64,000 bases of DNA from contig NZ_JAJVCN010000001.1 in assembly GCF_021390435.2 (NCBI RefSeq), forward strand, positions 1,860,001-1,924,000, in the 5' to 3' direction. Of the stretch, positions 42,259 through 51,133 are shown piece by piece. The notes under the pieces are model-generated. The model saw only the letters and a list, made by a program, of their open reading frames with translations. It did not search any database and was not told where the DNA came from. A program made the position numbers and the translations under genes. This DNA comes from Kibdelosporangium philippinense. Lineage in GTDB: Bacteria > Actinomycetota > Actinomycetes > Mycobacteriales > Pseudonocardiaceae. Each line of letters starts with the position of its first letter. The stretch's first letter is position 1.

Positions 42259-42398
42259 CCCCGCTCCCTTGGCTTTGCTGGGGCTCAAATCGTCCCTGGC
42301 GGCACCGGCCGGAACGCCGAACGACAACCAGTATTCCGACGTCCCGGCGTCACCACCAGGAACGATTTGATCTCCCAGCAAGGCGACAGGGAGCGCGG
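42259..42398. repeat. Long imperfect inverted repeat
   Basis: About 47 bp at 42259-42305 and 42351-42398 are inverted copies, roughly 80 percent alike; shared core TTGCTGGG, then CAAATCGT and CCTGG. It separates the response-regulator remnant from the convergent peroxidase gene. It could be a terminator-like hairpin or a small inverted-repeat element. Confidence 0.6.
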
Positions 42399-42408
42399 CC
42401 ACACGACA

Positions 42409-44466
42409 CTAAATAGGCTGCCACAGCGCGAGTGTGGTAGGCGGTGCCCAGTCCTCTTGGGACCTGTGTGCCTGGCGGCAGCGGTAGGTCACATCGTCCA
42501 CAGTGACCGTGTCGCCGATGGCGTACGCGATACCCACGGCCCAATCCGGTGTCGGATCGGTCACGAACACTCTGTCCTGCGTCTCCACTCCGGTGTTGGC
42601 GCGGATGATCTGGCCGAGCGTCTGCCGGTAGGTGATGCCGTACCGGCGTTCGATCTCGGCGAGCGCCGGGTCGTTGAGGTAGAAGAACCGGTCACCATCC
42701 CGCAGGTTCTCGAACTGCTTGCGCCAGATGGCGTTCTGCAGTTCACCGAACTCGGATCCGGGCACGTGCCGTTCGGCGATCATGCCGGTGAACGCGTCGA
42801 GATTGTTCACGTTGCCGCCGTGTGTCGCGCTCAACCGTGCGGCCAGGGTGCTGCGCCGGACACCGGTCACACCGTGGCTGTCGGCCGCTGGGCTGCCCAG
42901 CAGGATGTCGCGGCCACGGATGTCCGACAGCCGGGTGAAGTCCATGATGTCCGGGTCGTTGCTCGGATTGGCCGGGTCGATCTCGGGGTCACGCGGGAAC
43001 TGGCTGGTCGATTCGCCCGTGATCGCGGTGAAGCTGGTCTTCGGCGCGAGGCCGTACGCCCGCCGGAGATCGTTGTAGAGCGGCAGCCCGTGGTCACGGC
43101 CGCGGGCGATGTCGATCGCGCCGAGGTCGCTCACGCCACGGAAGCACTTCGGCAATTCCGGTCCGTCAAGGCATTCCGGGTTGCCGGGTACCGGGATCTG
43201 GAACAGCACACTGCGCAGCTGGTTGTCGATCTGCTCGTCGTTCTTGTACTGCGACTCGCCGCCGAGGCCCTTGAGCACCGGTCCGATCCCGACCTTGGCA
43301 AGCAGGTCCGGGTTGAAGAACGCGGTGTTCAGCGGAACGACCAGTGCTACCTCGTCGCCTTCGTGCTCGACCTCGATACCGGCCGCCTCGAACTCGGCGA
43401 GCTGCGCCTCGGTGTACTGATCCGCTGGCGCGCTCGGCTCGAGCTCCCCGTGGATCATGCTGTGCGCGCGGTAACCGACTACCGCGAACTCATTGGACAG
43501 TGATGAGTTCACGTTCCGGTTGTAGCCGCTGTATTGCGACAACCGAACACCCATTGCGGGCAGGAACTCGTTGTACGTGATGTACTGCTGCTCGGCGCCG
43601 ATCACCCGCCGGGCGATCTCGAACTTGTCCTGTTGAGACAGTGTGTTCGGCAGCCGGTTGACGATCCGGTTGTGCTCCAACGCGAACAGGGTGTGTGTCG
43701 CGGTAAGGCCCCAGTTCTCGTTCGCTCGCACGTCACCGGCGACCATCGCGCGCCCAGGGTTGGCCCGGAGGTGCCCGGCCGCGTCCATCGGCGGCGCGGT
43801 GTTGACGTTGCCGCGTGCGGAACGGCGTGGCAGCAGACCGTTTTCCAGCAGCAGTCTGGCACTGTTGTTGGCCATGTTGCCGTCGACCGGACCTTCACGC
43901 AGCCATTCCAGTCGTTGCGGTGTTCCACTATAGACAGAGAACCCGTCGATGTAGCTGGACACCGTGTTGATCTGCTCACGGACCACATTGCCCGTTCCGG
44001 TGCCAGGAGCCGCTGGCGTGCGCAGGAAACCAATGGATCCCAGATCGTTGACGAATTGTTCGAGCGGATCGTTGCTGTTGAAACGGATCGGCGCGTTCTC
44101 GCCGCCCGCTTCCTGACGCAGCCCGAAAGTATGGTCCATGAACTGTCCCCATGCGAATCCCCATTGGGTGACCCGGCTTTCGGAGAACAGATTCTGGGAT
44201 ACGTCACTGAACACCCGGTTGCTGACGGCCCGTGGTTCCGGCCCGCCGACCGGTCGCCCGATCCCGTCCGCGTAGTTCGCGGGTGCGACCCTGATGTATG
44301 GCGTGTTGGTACGGCCCCAGTTCGGGTTGGCCAGGTTGTTGCAGCTGCCATCCAGGGTGCGGATGGTGGTGGTCGAACATTGTTCTTGAGCAGGTGCTAC
44401 TGTGGCGGACAGGGGGAAGACGACGAGAATCGCTCCGACCAGCGCCACAGGTCGGCTTCTTCGCAT
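42409..44466 (-). CDS. Secreted haem peroxidase with C-terminal chitin-binding module
   Basis: 685 residues from ATG 44466 (GAAAGG upstream). Signal peptide RPVALVGAILVVFPLSATVA. The animal-haem-peroxidase (An_peroxidase) core has distal His in WGQFMDHTFGL, Arg/Glu regions, proximal His region RAHSMIHGELE, and GRDHGLPLYNDLRRAYGL. The final 45 residues form a CBM5/12-like module (YAIGDTVTVDDVTYRCRQAH, LALWQPI), as in the LPMO at 46283. It would generate oxidants near chitin or cell walls. The combination of this peroxidase class with a chitin-binding module is uncommon. No DasR site was seen upstream. Confidence 0.85.
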   Translation of the reverse strand: MRRSRPVALVGAILVVFPLSATVAPAQEQCSTTTIRTLDGSCNNLANPNWGRTNTPYIRVAPANYADGIGRPVGGPEPRAVSNRVFSDVSQNLFSESRVTQWGFAWGQFMDHTFGLRQEAGGENAPIRFNSNDPLEQFVNDLGSIGFLRTPAAPGTGTGNVVREQINTVSSYIDGFSVYSGTPQRLEWLREGPVDGNMANNSARLLLENGLLPRRSARGNVNTAPPMDAAGHLRANPGRAMVAGDVRANENWGLTATHTLFALEHNRIVNRLPNTLSQQDKFEIARRVIGAEQQYITYNEFLPAMGVRLSQYSGYNRNVNSSLSNEFAVVGYRAHSMIHGELEPSAPADQYTEAQLAEFEAAGIEVEHEGDEVALVVPLNTAFFNPDLLAKVGIGPVLKGLGGESQYKNDEQIDNQLRSVLFQIPVPGNPECLDGPELPKCFRGVSDLGAIDIARGRDHGLPLYNDLRRAYGLAPKTSFTAITGESTSQFPRDPEIDPANPSNDPDIMDFTRLSDIRGRDILLGSPAADSHGVTGVRRSTLAARLSATHGGNVNNLDAFTGMIAERHVPGSEFGELQNAIWRKQFENLRDGDRFFYLNDPALAEIERRYGITYRQTLGQIIRANTGVETQDRVFVTDPTPDWAVGIAYAIGDTVTVDDVTYRCRQAHRSQEDWAPPTTLALWQPI

Positions 44467-44611
44467 CGGGAGACCTTTCACAAGGCGTGCAGGGTGAAGC
44501 TGGCCGGGCGGTCAGGCGGCGGGGCCAGTGAAGATCAAGCGTAGTCCCGGCACGGAAACCCGTGATATGACAAGCTGCCCTTAAGACTGATGGTCTTCCC
44601 TCACGTGAAAA

Positions 44612-44641
44612 ACCCCTCCCACTGGAAAAGGTGGAAGGGGT
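44612..44641. terminator. Hairpin downstream of the small membrane protein gene
   Basis: ACCCCTCCCAC (44612-44622) with GTGGAAGGGGT (44631-44641), one mismatch. It follows the stop of the minus-strand gene ending at 44657. Confidence 0.6.
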
Positions 44642-44656
44642 CAGGCTTGAGATCCC

Positions 44657-44893
44657 TCAGCTCATCGCCAGATAGCCGAGGAAGAAGCCGAGCGCGGTGG
44701 CCACGACGGCAACCGGAATCGCCCATTTGCCAAGGACTTTGTCACCCATCGCGAAGCCGACGACGGTGAGCACGATCGCCGCGAGGCCGAACACGATGGG
44801 CAGGAACAGAATCGCGATGGCGGACAGGACGAACGAAATGATGGAGCACACGCGGGCGCCGGTGACCGGCTGCGGTCTGGCTGTCTGTGACAT
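44657..44893 (-). CDS. Small DUF4190-like membrane protein
   Basis: 78 residues from ATG 44893. Short polar N-terminus (SQTARPQPVTGARVC) then two or three hydrophobic segments (SIISFVLSAIAILFLPIVFG, AAIVLTVVGFAMGD, AIPVAVVATALGFFLGYLAM). No function known. Confidence 0.65.
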   Translation of the reverse strand: MSQTARPQPVTGARVCSIISFVLSAIAILFLPIVFGLAAIVLTVVGFAMGDKVLGKWAIPVAVVATALGFFLGYLAMS

Positions 44894-45027
44894 GGCTACT
44901 CCCAGTGTCTGACAACAGAACTGTCTCACTGGAATACCCAAGCCGTTATGGCCCAATCATCATACTGATGGACCGATGGAGCAGGGCCGCCGTGCGAGGG
45001 CGGACGGCGGCCCTTGTGGGTGTCCGC

Positions 45028-45654
45028 TCAGCAGCGCTTCCAGATGAACCGGTAGCGGCTGTTGGGATTGCGGTCGGGGGAATCCATCGAGATCCAGCTC
45101 GATGTGACCTGCGGGTTTGACGTTCCCGCGCTCACGCGCAGCGCGGTGTTGATGTTGAGAAGGCGGTGCGCGTCGCATGGCGCGTACACGACCTGTCCAG
45201 GATTGGTCGTGTCGGTTGTGGCCCAATCATCACGCAGTGGGCCGTTGAACGCGTGCACGCGCCGGTCGGTGTCCGAGTCGCCTTGGAAGTAGTAGTTCGC
45301 GCCCTGCCACGCCTGGGCGCCCGCGGCGAGGCTGATCCGGCCGGTGTAGTCCGCGCGCACGATGCCGAACGTGAATCCGCTCGGCACCCGGACATCCAAG
45401 CTGAGCTGGCAATTCTTCCTGAAGTCGGTCGGGTCCGCGCCAACACCGACCCTGGCGACATAACTGCGGTGCGCGATGGTGAACTCGGAATTGTCGTCGG
45501 CGACCGTGACCTCGGTCGTTCCGGCCGGGCAGCCGGAGCCGTTGGCGGTCACGACATCCACGGTCACCCGCCCGACCGGGACGTCGTCCGCGGCCGTAAC
45601 CGTTGGCGCATTGACGGATAACGCCGCAACAAGGGCAAGCAACGTACTGATCAT
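45028..45654 (-). CDS. Secreted DUF4360 protein
   Basis: 208 residues from ATG 45654. Signal peptide MISTLLALVAALSVNAPTVT. Mature protein: GSGCPAGTTEVTVADDNSEF near the start, a central beta-rich part (KNCQLSLDVRVPSGFTFGIV), and C-terminal SMDSPDRNPNSRYRFIWKRC. The pattern GSGCPxG and the paired Cys are typical of DUF4360, small exoproteins of fungi and actinomycetes with unknown role. Confidence 0.8.
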   Translation of the reverse strand: MISTLLALVAALSVNAPTVTAADDVPVGRVTVDVVTANGSGCPAGTTEVTVADDNSEFTIAHRSYVARVGVGADPTDFRKNCQLSLDVRVPSGFTFGIVRADYTGRISLAAGAQAWQGANYYFQGDSDTDRRVHAFNGPLRDDWATTDTTNPGQVVYAPCDAHRLLNINTALRVSAGTSNPQVTSSWISMDSPDRNPNSRYRFIWKRC

Positions 45655-46282
45655 GAGGCACCTTTCAAACACAAACCATTCCGGTAGCGGGCCCTGCACG
45701 CAGGGTAGCCCCATCGCCGGACAAGAAAAGCCGACGGATGGAGCAATACTTTGCGCGACGCGATTTCGGACAATTCCTCATGTCGTCGTGATTATGATCC
45801 GACGACTCTATGAATCCCATTCTCCGGCACAGTCCATAACAGATTTACCCAGAATTGGCGGCCGTCCACTCCGGAGTCGGATGTGGCCGGGAGTGCACCG
45901 GCCGGCGACGTCGAGTCTTGAACTAAGTGTCGCAACCCGTTGGCGGACAGTGGGCCTTGACTGGTGTAAACCATTTCATCAATGTGAACGCCCTGGTCGC
46001 GCTCTTGCGGTTGATCTTGATATTCCATCCGCGCATACCTGAACCGAGGTCGTTGACCGCTCGTACTCATCGATAAGGCAAGAACTGCCGAAAGCGAGGT
46101 GACCACAGTGGACGGCAGATGTCAGCGCTTGACTTGTGCCGCAACGGTTATGTGGTCTAGACCAATTGCTGATCTTGATTGGTCTGGTGGTTGCGGCCTC
46201 CCGGTCGTGACCACTTGGGCAGCACGGCGCGAGCTGTCCGCCGCCAGAATGTTTTTTGCTGCTCTGAGGAGTTCTTTTTCCC
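45655..46282. other. 628-bp intergenic region with DasR site, otherwise no clear gene
   Basis: GC content looks lower than in the flanking genes. A minus-strand frame at 45792-46028 would encode 78 residues but has no ribosome site and carries two TTA codons, so I do not call it. Nothing else coding is seen. The DasR operator lies at 46153-46164 near the 3' end. Confidence 0.6.
46153..46164. promoter_or_regulatory. DasR (dre) operator upstream of LPMO
   Basis: TGGTCTAGACCA is the perfect core of the GntR-family DasR site that controls chitin and GlcNAc genes. It lies about 120 bp before the LPMO start, so chitin-linked induction is expected. Confidence 0.8.
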
Positions 46283-47078
46283 ATGTCTCTCAAACGCAAA
46301 TTGTCCGTGGCCGCCGCGGCGGCTGGACTCGCTCCCGCATTGCTCGTTGTGCTGCCATTCGGCCAGGCAAGTGCGCATGGTTATGTCTTCGCCCGGCAGC
46401 CGCCAGGCCCAGTGCGCGGCAGGCACGGTGTCCTGCGATGAGATCAAGTTCGAACCGCAGAGCGTGGAAGGCCCCAAGGGGCTGACCAGTTGCAGCGGTG
46501 GCGTCGGCCGGTTCGCCGAACTCGACGACAACGGCAAGCCGTGGCGTGCCACGTCGGTCAGCGGCACGGTCGACTTCACGTGGACCTTCACCGCCCGCCA
46601 CGCCACCAAGAACTACGAGTACTTCCTCAACGGGCGCAAGATCGCCGACATCGACGGCGCGGGCCGTCAGCCCGCACCAACGGTCAAGCACTCGGTCAAC
46701 CTCGGCGGTGTGTCCGGCAGGCAGACGTTGCTGGCGGTGTGGAACATCGCCGATACGCCGATGGCCTTCTACTCGTGCGTCGACCTTCAGATTGGCGGCG
46801 GTGCAACGGCTCCGCCGACCACCCAGCCGACCACGCCGAAGCCACCGACCAGCCAACCCACGACGCCGAAGCCGCCGACCACGCAGCCGACGACCCCGAA
46901 GCCGCCGACCAACACCCAGGCACCGCCTGCCAGCGGCGCCGAGTGGAAGCCGAACACCGCTTACCCAGCGGGTGCCGAGGTAACGTTCAAGGGCGCGCGC
47001 TACCGCATCATCCAGCGTCACACCTCGCTGACCGGCTGGGAACCGCCTGCCACGCCGGCACTCTGGCAGAAGCTCTGA
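46283..47078 (+). pseudogene. Frameshifted AA10 lytic polysaccharide monooxygenase with chitin-binding module
   Basis: Start ATG 46283 with GAGGAG upstream. Signal peptide SLKRKLSVAAAAAGLAPALL leads to SAHGY, where His (46376-46378) is the N-terminal copper ligand. The frame then breaks near 46385; the body continues in the next frame (SSPGSRQAQCAAGTVSCDEI). AA10 features follow: WTFTARHATKN (second copper His), AFYSCVDLQI, then a PTTQPTTPKPPT linker and a CBM5/12 module ending PALWQKL. Related proteins read HGYVSSPxSRQAQC, so 2 bp appear lost. It may be a true pseudogene or an assembly error. Confidence 0.75.
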
Positions 47079-47146
47079 CCCGGTAGCCATTGGCGGACCG
47101 CGCTGCAGAGCCCGGCGCGGTCCCCTGATCAGGAGAACCAACTGAA

Positions 47147-47758
47147 GTGAAGCGCTTCTACCTCGCGATCGCCGCGGCGAGTCTGATGGCCGTCGCCGCA
47201 TGTACTTCAACGCAGCCGGGTTCCGGGTCCCCGGCCGTACCGCCGACGCAGGCGCCCGTCGACGCCGAGGCGAAGTCGGCACCAGCGGGCAATTTCAACG
47301 ATGTCGACGTGATGTTCCTGCAGATGATGATCCCGCATCACGCGCAGGGGATGGAAATGGTGCAGCTGGCCGCCAAGAACGCGGCACGGCAGGAGATCAA
47401 GGATCTGGTTGCCGCGATCGAGCTGACCCAGGCCGACGAGGCCAAGAACATGACCGCGTGGCTGCGGCAGTGGGGCAAGCCAACCACGGCCGACCCCCAT
47501 GCGGACGCGCACGTCAACCATGGCGGACTGCCCGCGACCAACCCCGAGGTGATCGCGGATCTCGCCAAGGCTTCCGGTTCCGAGTTCGAAAGCAAATTCC
47601 TCAACCTGTTCACCGGGCACCAGGGTGCCGCGGTGGAAATGGCGCAGCGCGAGGTCAAACAAGGCGCGAGCCAGCCGGTGAAGGAACTGGCCGACCGGAT
47701 CGTGAAGTCCCGCAGCGGGCAGATCCAGCAGATGCTCACCCTGCTCGGACAGCAGTGA
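47147..47758 (+). CDS. DUF305 lipoprotein
   Basis: 203 residues, GTG start with GGAG upstream. Lipoprotein signal with lipobox VAAC at about residue 19. DUF305 domain: VDVMFLQMMIPHHAQGMEMV (His/Met motif) and FLNLFTGHQGAAVEMAQREV as a second half. Members bind copper and occur in copper-handling contexts; the MMIPHHAQGMEM stretch is the putative metal site. Not co-transcribed with an evident partner. Confidence 0.85.
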   Translation: MKRFYLAIAAASLMAVAACTSTQPGSGSPAVPPTQAPVDAEAKSAPAGNFNDVDVMFLQMMIPHHAQGMEMVQLAAKNAARQEIKDLVAAIELTQADEAKNMTAWLRQWGKPTTADPHADAHVNHGGLPATNPEVIADLAKASGSEFESKFLNLFTGHQGAAVEMAQREVKQGASQPVKELADRIVKSRSGQIQQMLTLLGQQ

Positions 47759-47912
47759 GCCCGCCGGGCGGCGGCCATGGTCTGTCCACATGCGACAAAC
47801 CGGAGGGTGGGCGCCGCCCGGACGTGACGCGGCAGGACGACTGACAGGCCCGTCGGTGAGGGACTACTGTGGAGGTCAACCGAGGCAACACCCCTATGAA
47901 GGGACCTCACCG

Positions 47913-48314
47913 GTGTCGGAGAACGGCCTGCTCAACTGGCACGTCGAGGAAGACTCCGACGTCGTCGTCCTGCACATCGCCGGCGAGATCGACCTGGCGA
48001 GCGAGGACGACTTCGCCGAGGCCTTGGCCCACGCGCTGGACATGCCGACGCCCGTCGTGCTCGTGAACCTCGCCGAGGTCACGTTCCTCGGCTCGGCCGC
48101 GTTGCACGTTCTGCTGCAAGCCAACGAAGAAGCACACCGCCGCAAACAGGCCCTGCGGATCGCCCACGGCGGATCCTTCGCCCAGCGCGTGCTCACAGTC
48201 GCCGGGCTGGACCAGGTGCTCGACATCTACGAGACCAAGCAGTCGGCCATGTCGTGGTTGCCTGAGCCGTCCGACGGCCGTCACGACCTGGGTGTCCGAG
48301 ATGCCAAGCGGTAG
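47913..48314 (+). CDS. STAS-domain anti-sigma factor antagonist
   Basis: 133 residues from GTG 47913 (GAAGGGACC upstream). STAS fold: VVVLHIAGEIDLASEDDFAE, VVLVNLAEVTFLGSAALHVL with the conserved phospho-serine position in LGSAAL, then IAHGGSFAQRVLTVAG. Binds an RsbW-type kinase in sigma-factor partner switching. The kinase gene at 21700 in this window is a possible but unproven partner. Confidence 0.8.
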   Translation: MSENGLLNWHVEEDSDVVVLHIAGEIDLASEDDFAEALAHALDMPTPVVLVNLAEVTFLGSAALHVLLQANEEAHRRKQALRIAHGGSFAQRVLTVAGLDQVLDIYETKQSAMSWLPEPSDGRHDLGVRDAKR

Positions 48315-48335
48315 CGTGTGCGATTAGGTTTCCGC

Positions 48336-48897
48336 GTGACCCGTGATCCTGATCGCCTGGTGCTGTTTACTGACGCTGTTGCCGCTCGTCGACCTCGCCA
48401 ACGAGCGCGTGGACCATCCAGTCGAGATCGTCACCGGCAACTGGGAGACGATCGGCAGTTTCGCACTGAGTTTCGTCGTCATCGCCCGGCTCTGGCTGAC
48501 CCATCACCGGATGCTCGCGCACGTGGCGCGTTACACCAACGGCCTGGTGCTGTGGAACATGGCCTGGCTGTTCACGGCCGTGTTGCTGCCGTTCCCGACC
48601 GAACTGGTCAGCCAGTACGGCAGCGACACGTTCACCATGGCCTTCTACATGGGCACGGTCCTGGCCAGCAGCATCTGCCTGTCCGCGATGACCGCCGTGA
48701 TCTACCGTTCCCCGGACATCCAGGACCCGGAGAACCCGCTCGACGTGTGGCACCTGGCCAACGGCGTCACCACAACGGCACTGATCGCTGTCGCACTGGT
48801 ACTCGCGCTGGTCGTGCCCGGAGTGAACTACTTCGCCCTGTTCTTGCTCGTGCTGACGCCCGTGATCCTGCGAAGCTGGGCACGGGCTAGGACGTGA
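48336..48897 (+). pseudogene. TMEM175-family potassium channel, deleted near the N-terminus
   Basis: The expected start is GTG 48336: TRDPDRLVLFTDAV, the family's F(S/T)DA motif, ends at about 48380 in this frame. The rest (TLLPLVDLANERVDHPVEIV, then SFALSFVVIARLWLTHHRML and further membrane segments) is in the next frame. The two are joined at CTGACGCTG (48370-48378), which both frames share, so about 16-17 bp between two such repeats were probably lost. A GTG at 48343 could start a truncated protein missing the first helix. Confidence 0.75.
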
Positions 48898-49102
48898 GCG
48901 TGACCCCCGCTTCGGTCAGCAGCCGTTCGGCTTCGTCCCGCTGGTCGTCCTCGACGAGGATTCGTTGCTGGAGCGCGCCGATGGAGCCGTCGATCACACT
49001 CATGTGACTGTCGGTGAGGCTGTGGTTGATTCCCGCGTCCTTGAGAACGGAAGCGGCGAACGACATCAGAACGGGATCATTGGAACGAAGCAGCTCGATC
49101 AT
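48887..49102 (-). CDS. DUF2007 small protein
   Basis: 71 residues from ATG 49102: MIELLRSNDPVLMSFAASVL then DSHMSVIDGSIGALQQRILV. DUF2007 is a small alpha/beta domain found across bacteria; function unknown. The 3' end overlaps the convergent TMEM175 gene by 11 bp. Confidence 0.75.
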   Translation of the reverse strand: MIELLRSNDPVLMSFAASVLKDAGINHSLTDSHMSVIDGSIGALQQRILVEDDQRDEAERLLTEAGVTLTS

Positions 49103-49157
49103 GGCTCCACGATACGGGTGTCGGTGAATCGCGGCCGACCGTGACGAGTTCGCGCCA

Positions 49158-49946
49158 TCACCGGAAATCGGCAGCATGATCCCTGGCCCACTGAGCGAAC
49201 GTGCGCGGCTTGCGCCCGGTGAGTCGCTCGAAAGTGTCATTAGGCGGTAAGACGTTCGTGCCCGCCTTCAGCTCGACCAGCCACTGCGGATAGTCAGAGG
49301 GGACGCACTCCTCGAACCGGATCTCCCGGCCAATGGCAGCGCCGATGGCCCGGACCTGGTCGATCTGGGACACGTTGGCCGGACCAGTGATCGTGTACGC
49401 GGCACTGACGTGGTCATCGGTGAGTAGGGCGTCTACGGCAAGCGTGGCGACATCGAGCTCGTGGACCCACGGGTAGCCGGTGTCGGGGTTGGGCTCGCGT
49501 ACGACGCCCGTCGCGCGGATCTGCTCCGCCCAGTCCAGGGCGTTGGCCGCGAGGAGGCCGGGGCGGATGTGGGTCCACTCGGCACCGGTGGATTCGACCA
49601 TTGCTTCCACGGATCGGTGCCATTCGCGTTCTTCGTTGAGGTGCTCGGCGAGGGCCGTACCGTCGTCCTCCACCCCGAACCCAGCGGCCGCGGCGGAGTG
49701 CACGACGAACCTTCGGACCCCGGCATCATGTGCGGCGCTGACGAACTTGGCGTCCGCGAAGGGAAAGAGGTAGATGCTTGTGATTCCTTTGAGGACATCC
49801 GCCCAGGTGTCCGGACGTTCGAAGTCGCCGTAGACGGCGTTCTTGCGTTGTGGGCTGCGCGTCATGACGCGTGGGTTGTGATCGGCCAGAAGCCTTGCCA
49901 CGCAACGGCCGATGTTGCCCGTCCCGCCGGTGATGAGAATGGTCAT
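49158..49946 (-). CDS. NmrA-type NAD(P)-binding oxidoreductase
   Basis: 262 residues. Rossmann start TILITGGTGNIGRCVARLLA. Atypical short-chain dehydrogenase fold with VHSAAAAGFGVED and THIRPGLLAANALDWAEQIR, no Tyr-xxx-Lys catalytic pair visible. Overlaps its upstream paralogue by 4 bp (ATGA). May act as redox sensor or reductase; substrate unknown. Confidence 0.8.
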   Translation of the reverse strand: MTILITGGTGNIGRCVARLLADHNPRVMTRSPQRKNAVYGDFERPDTWADVLKGITSIYLFPFADAKFVSAAHDAGVRRFVVHSAAAAGFGVEDDGTALAEHLNEEREWHRSVEAMVESTGAEWTHIRPGLLAANALDWAEQIRATGVVREPNPDTGYPWVHELDVATLAVDALLTDDHVSAAYTITGPANVSQIDQVRAIGAAIGREIRFEECVPSDYPQWLVELKAGTNVLPPNDTFERLTGRKPRTFAQWARDHAADFR

Positions 49947-50734
49947 CGAAAGTCCCCCACATGATCGGCGGCCCATTGGCAGACGGTCTTGGCCGGGCGT
50001 CCGAGGACGTCCTCGACGGTTGGTAGCACGGGTTCTGGGGTTACGGTCGCTTGTTGCCAGATGTCCAGCAGCCAGTCAGCGACGAAGTCAGGAATGCCGG
50101 ATGTCGTCCGCCATTCGTCGGGCGTGAGTTCGTCGAAGCTGACTTTGAGGCCGACCGCGTGGCCGATGGACTCGGCTTGTTCCTTCTTGGTCAGGGATTC
50201 CGGGCCGGTCAGGGCGTATGTCTGTCCATTGTGGCCATTGAAAAGGAGGGAGGTGGCGGCGACGGCGGCGATGTCTTGCTCGTGCACCGGGGTTTGCCGG
50301 GCGTTGGCGTAGGGCTCCTTGACGACGCCCTCGGTCTTGATGCCCTCGGCCCAGTCGAGCAGGTTCGCCGCGAACATTCCCGGCCGGATGTGCGTCCACT
50401 CGAGCCCGGAGTGTTCTACGGCTTGCTCGGTTGCTTGGTGCGCTTCGTCTTCCACGGCTGAGGTCAAGGTGACTATTCGTTGCACTCCAGCGTTTTTGGC
50501 TCGATCTATGGCGGCCTTCGGGTCACCGAGGGACAGTAGGTACATCCGGTCGATGCCTTCGAACATCTCGGACGTAGGGGAGTCGAGGTCGCCACGGACG
50601 ACTTCGACTGTGGGCGGAAGTGCGGCGGTTTCCGGGTTTCTGGTCAATGCGCGGACAGTGACGCCAGCGGTGAGGAGTTGATCGACGACGTGACGGCCGA
50701 CCGTGCCCGTGGCGCCGGTGACAAGAATTCTCAA
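49943..50734 (-). CDS. NmrA-type NAD(P)-binding oxidoreductase, paralogue
   Basis: 263 residues: RILVTGATGTVGRHVVDQLL at the N-terminus, DSPTSEMFEGIDRMYLLSLG, and THIRPGMFAANLLDWAEGIK, a segment nearly the same as in the downstream gene. The two arose by tandem duplication and are probably one operon. No regulator is adjacent. Confidence 0.85.
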   Translation of the reverse strand: MRILVTGATGTVGRHVVDQLLTAGVTVRALTRNPETAALPPTVEVVRGDLDSPTSEMFEGIDRMYLLSLGDPKAAIDRAKNAGVQRIVTLTSAVEDEAHQATEQAVEHSGLEWTHIRPGMFAANLLDWAEGIKTEGVVKEPYANARQTPVHEQDIAAVAATSLLFNGHNGQTYALTGPESLTKKEQAESIGHAVGLKVSFDELTPDEWRTTSGIPDFVADWLLDIWQQATVTPEPVLPTVEDVLGRPAKTVCQWAADHVGDFR

Positions 50735-51133
50735 CGGGGAATCCTTCGTTTCGTGGGATTGGCCCCGACGCTAGCGAAAAATACGAACAAGGCGCACATA
50801 GCTATTTGCTTTAGGAAATCCCTTGCATTTCTGGCTTTTTTACACCTCATGCTATCTGGGTGGTTGAGGAGGGAAAATGACCGGTCGTCTCGGGGTGCGG
50901 GGTGGGGAAGCTGCTGTGGTGGGGGAGAAGTGCCTGTTGGGGGGCTGAAGGGAAAAGGGGTGTGGCCGGTTGGCCTGGCTGGTTTCGCAAAGTAGAGATG
51001 GCTGCGAGCCTTTATGGGCATATTTCAAGGCAAGTCACAATTTCGGCATGGGATGCCGTGGGGTCCTCACGTGGGCACTTCATTTCTCAACCTAGAATGG
51101 AGTCTGTCGTGCCTGAAATGGTTGAGGGGGACC
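50735..51133. other. Intergenic region with AT-rich patch and G-run cluster
   Basis: An AT-rich stretch at 50770-50860 probably holds the NmrA operon promoter. 50892-50925 has four or five G-runs (GGGG, GGGG, GGGG, GGGGG), a quadruplex candidate. A 23-codon ORF at 50877-50948 has a strong ribosome site (GAGGAGG) but runs through the G-runs and is not called. Nothing else was seen before 51134. Confidence 0.5.

Noticed and set aside
45792..46028. 78-residue minus-strand ORF
   Set aside because: No ribosome site, two TTA codons and low GC at third positions.
50877..50948. 23-codon ORF with good ribosome site
   Set aside because: It runs through G-runs and has no conservation evidence; kept only as a note.
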